In this document: positions 13,382-14,333 of the stretch, piece by piece | Layout: every line of letters begins with the position of its first letter | Position numbering within the stretch: the stretch's first letter is position 1 | Assembly: GCA_051004815.1 (NCBI GenBank) | Contig: JBPCJY010000200.1 | Coordinates: forward strand, 1 to 14,333 | DNA: 14,333 bases | Source: JBBQXY01 sp051004815 | GTDB lineage: Bacteria > Chloroflexota > Ktedonobacteria > Ktedonobacterales > Ktedonobacteraceae | Direction of reading: 5' to 3' | Translations under genes and position numbers: made by a program | Notes under the pieces: generated by a model | What the model was told of the DNA's origin: nothing | The model's input: the letters and a program-made list of their open reading frames with translations, nothing else | Databases searched by the model: none

Positions 13382-14176
13382 ATGGCAACAAAAAAATTAG
13401 CGCAGCAGGATATTTTGGAAACGATCTTCTCCTCTGATGAAGATGATCTTGATCCAAACGATTCCTCTGCCATGACATTAATAGAGCACCTGGAAGAGCT
13501 GCGCAAGCGTATCTTCTTCTCGGCGATTGCTCTGGTGGTTACTAGCATCGTCGCATTTGTCTTCCGCAATCAGATCGTCTACCTGTTATCACTACCATTG
13601 CCGACGAACCAATCAGACGTCATTGGACATAAGCTGGTAGTCACTGGAATAACGGAGGGCTTCACTGTCTTCCTGATGATATCTATTGCGGCTGGTTTCA
13701 TCATTGCGCTACCTTTCATCCTGTATCAGTTGTGGGCATTCATTTCACCGGGTCTATTGGATAAGGAAAAGAAATATGCCGTGCCTTTCATCGTGGTTGG
13801 CATCGTTCTTTTCGCGGCAGGTATTACCCTTGGGTATATCGTCCTGCGCTATCCGGTAGAATGGTTAGTCAACTTCGCGTCCGCTAGCTTTACTGAGTTG
13901 GTGACGGCAGGCAGCTACTTTACCTTTGTAGCTTTCTTCCTACTCGCCTTCGGTATCGTCTTTGAAATTCCGTTGGTGCTAACTTTCCTGGCGCAGATTG
14001 ACATCATTAGCTCAAAGATGTTGATCAAGAAACGAGCAGCCTCCCATGTTGGTATGTGGATTGCCTCGACCTTCCTGACGCCAGGCGCGGACCTCTACAG
14101 CCCCATCTTCCTGGGTGTTGCCATGTCCTGCCTGTTTGAATTGACGATTATCTTCATCAAGATAATTAAGAAGTAA
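13382..14176 (+). CDS. tatC: Sec-independent translocase subunit TatC
   Basis: TatC is the membrane receptor that binds twin-arginine signal peptides and recruits TatA. The 264-residue protein has six predicted helices and the family signatures: the N-terminal cytoplasmic HLEELRKRI at 36-44, FILYQLWAFISPGL in the second helix and following loop, FGIVFEIPLVLTFLA, and FLTPGADLYSP before the last helices. An N-terminal extension of about 30 mostly acidic residues (SSDEDDLDPNDSS) precedes the core and is longer than in many TatC proteins. The ATG is preceded by TTGGAGAA. It is the second gene of a tatAC pair and ends in the arm of a strong palindrome facing a convergent gene. Confidence 0.96.
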   Translation: MATKKLAQQDILETIFSSDEDDLDPNDSSAMTLIEHLEELRKRIFFSAIALVVTSIVAFVFRNQIVYLLSLPLPTNQSDVIGHKLVVTGITEGFTVFLMISIAAGFIIALPFILYQLWAFISPGLLDKEKKYAVPFIVVGIVLFAAGITLGYIVLRYPVEWLVNFASASFTELVTAGSYFTFVAFFLLAFGIVFEIPLVLTFLAQIDIISSKMLIKKRAASHVGMWIASTFLTPGADLYSPIFLGVAMSCLFELTIIFIKIIKK

Positions 14177-14241
14177 ATGAAATGGCATGCACCATGCCTG
14201 GGCACAAATTGCGCCCAGGCATGGTGCATGCCATTTCATTT
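14175..14241. terminator. Perfect 29-bp palindrome between convergent genes
   Basis: The arms at 14175-14203 and 14213-14241 are exact reverse complements (29 of 29) around a 9-nt loop. The left arm begins inside the tatC stop codon. The right arm ends 5 nt before the stop codon of the minus-strand gene at 14246, so it can serve as a bidirectional terminator. On the plus strand T-rich sequence follows (TTCCTTTC, then GGTTTTTT). Confidence 0.75.
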
Positions 14242-14245
14242 CCTT

Positions 14246-14333
14246 TCATTGTGGTTTTTTCCCACGACCGTATTTGCCCCACCATGTCCCAATTGCCAAC
14301 AAATAACACGCTGCCGCAACAAGAAAGATGGGA
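14246..14333 (-). CDS. C-terminal end of a convergent membrane-protein gene (partial)
   Basis: The minus strand has a TGA stop at 14248-14246 preceded by 28 open codons up to the window edge. The predicted end is a hydrophobic helix with a basic tail (FLVAAACYLLAIGTWW, then GKYGRGKKPQ), typical of the last cytoplasm-facing segment of a membrane protein. The convergent arrangement with tatC, sharing the palindrome at 14175-14241, supports a real gene. The family cannot be told from this fragment. Confidence 0.5.
   Translation of the reverse strand, partial: PIFLVAAACYLLAIGTWWGKYGRGKKPQ

Overview
The window looks like chromosome from a Chloroflexota bacterium, most likely Ktedonobacteria-like. 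This rests on the mix of genes and their order, a RecG with a long N-terminal extension, a TatA/TatC pair without a separate TatB, an ECF sigma factor with a small overlapping partner gene, and many palindromic or repeated intergenic elements. No rRNA, tRNA, CRISPR array, transposase or phage gene was found. The taxonomic call is inference from these features and not from a search.

Layout. (1) Positions 1-96 hold the end of a short hairpin repeat and a 13-nt direct repeat. (2) 97-1038 (minus) is a YflT/general-stress-type protein with a glycine-rich hydrophobic core. (3) 1039-1631 is a long non-coding stretch. It carries two arrays of a 9-nt tandem repeat, a sigma70-type promoter, and a 94-nt inverted-repeat element lying in the recG leader. 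(4) 1632-4400 is recG. (5) 4553-6897 is an apparently self-contained module: a PadR-family repressor, a DHA1-type MFS efflux pump and a small four-helix membrane protein. Matching palindromic operators precede the repressor and the pump. (6) 7062-11705 is a housekeeping run: coaD, a coiled-coil DivIVA/SepIVA-like protein, the DUF177/YceD protein, rpmF, fabD, an Asp23/YqhY-like protein, nusB and acpP. (7) 11898-12933 is an ECF sigma factor overlapped by a small gene that may be its partner. (8) 13039-14176 is tatA-tatC. (9) From 14246 on is the 3' end of a convergent minus-strand membrane-protein gene.

How the parts fit. recG, coaD, the coiled-coil protein, DUF177 and rpmF follow an order also seen, with variations, in actinobacteria and firmicutes. 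Here the PadR-efflux module sits between recG and coaD, where rsmD is often found. The fabD to acpP stretch supplies acyl-carrier-protein loading (fabD, acpP), phosphopantetheine supply (coaD) and ribosome or transcription functions (rpmF, nusB). plsX, fabH, fabG and rnc, which often accompany these genes, are absent from this window.

The strongest non-coding signals are the PadR operator pair, the 9-nt repeat arrays whose unit recurs inside the recG coding sequence, five phased 11-nt repeats leading into the rpmF promoter, and three long perfect or near-perfect palindromes placed just after stop codons. I do not see a clearly new multi-gene defence or biosynthetic system.
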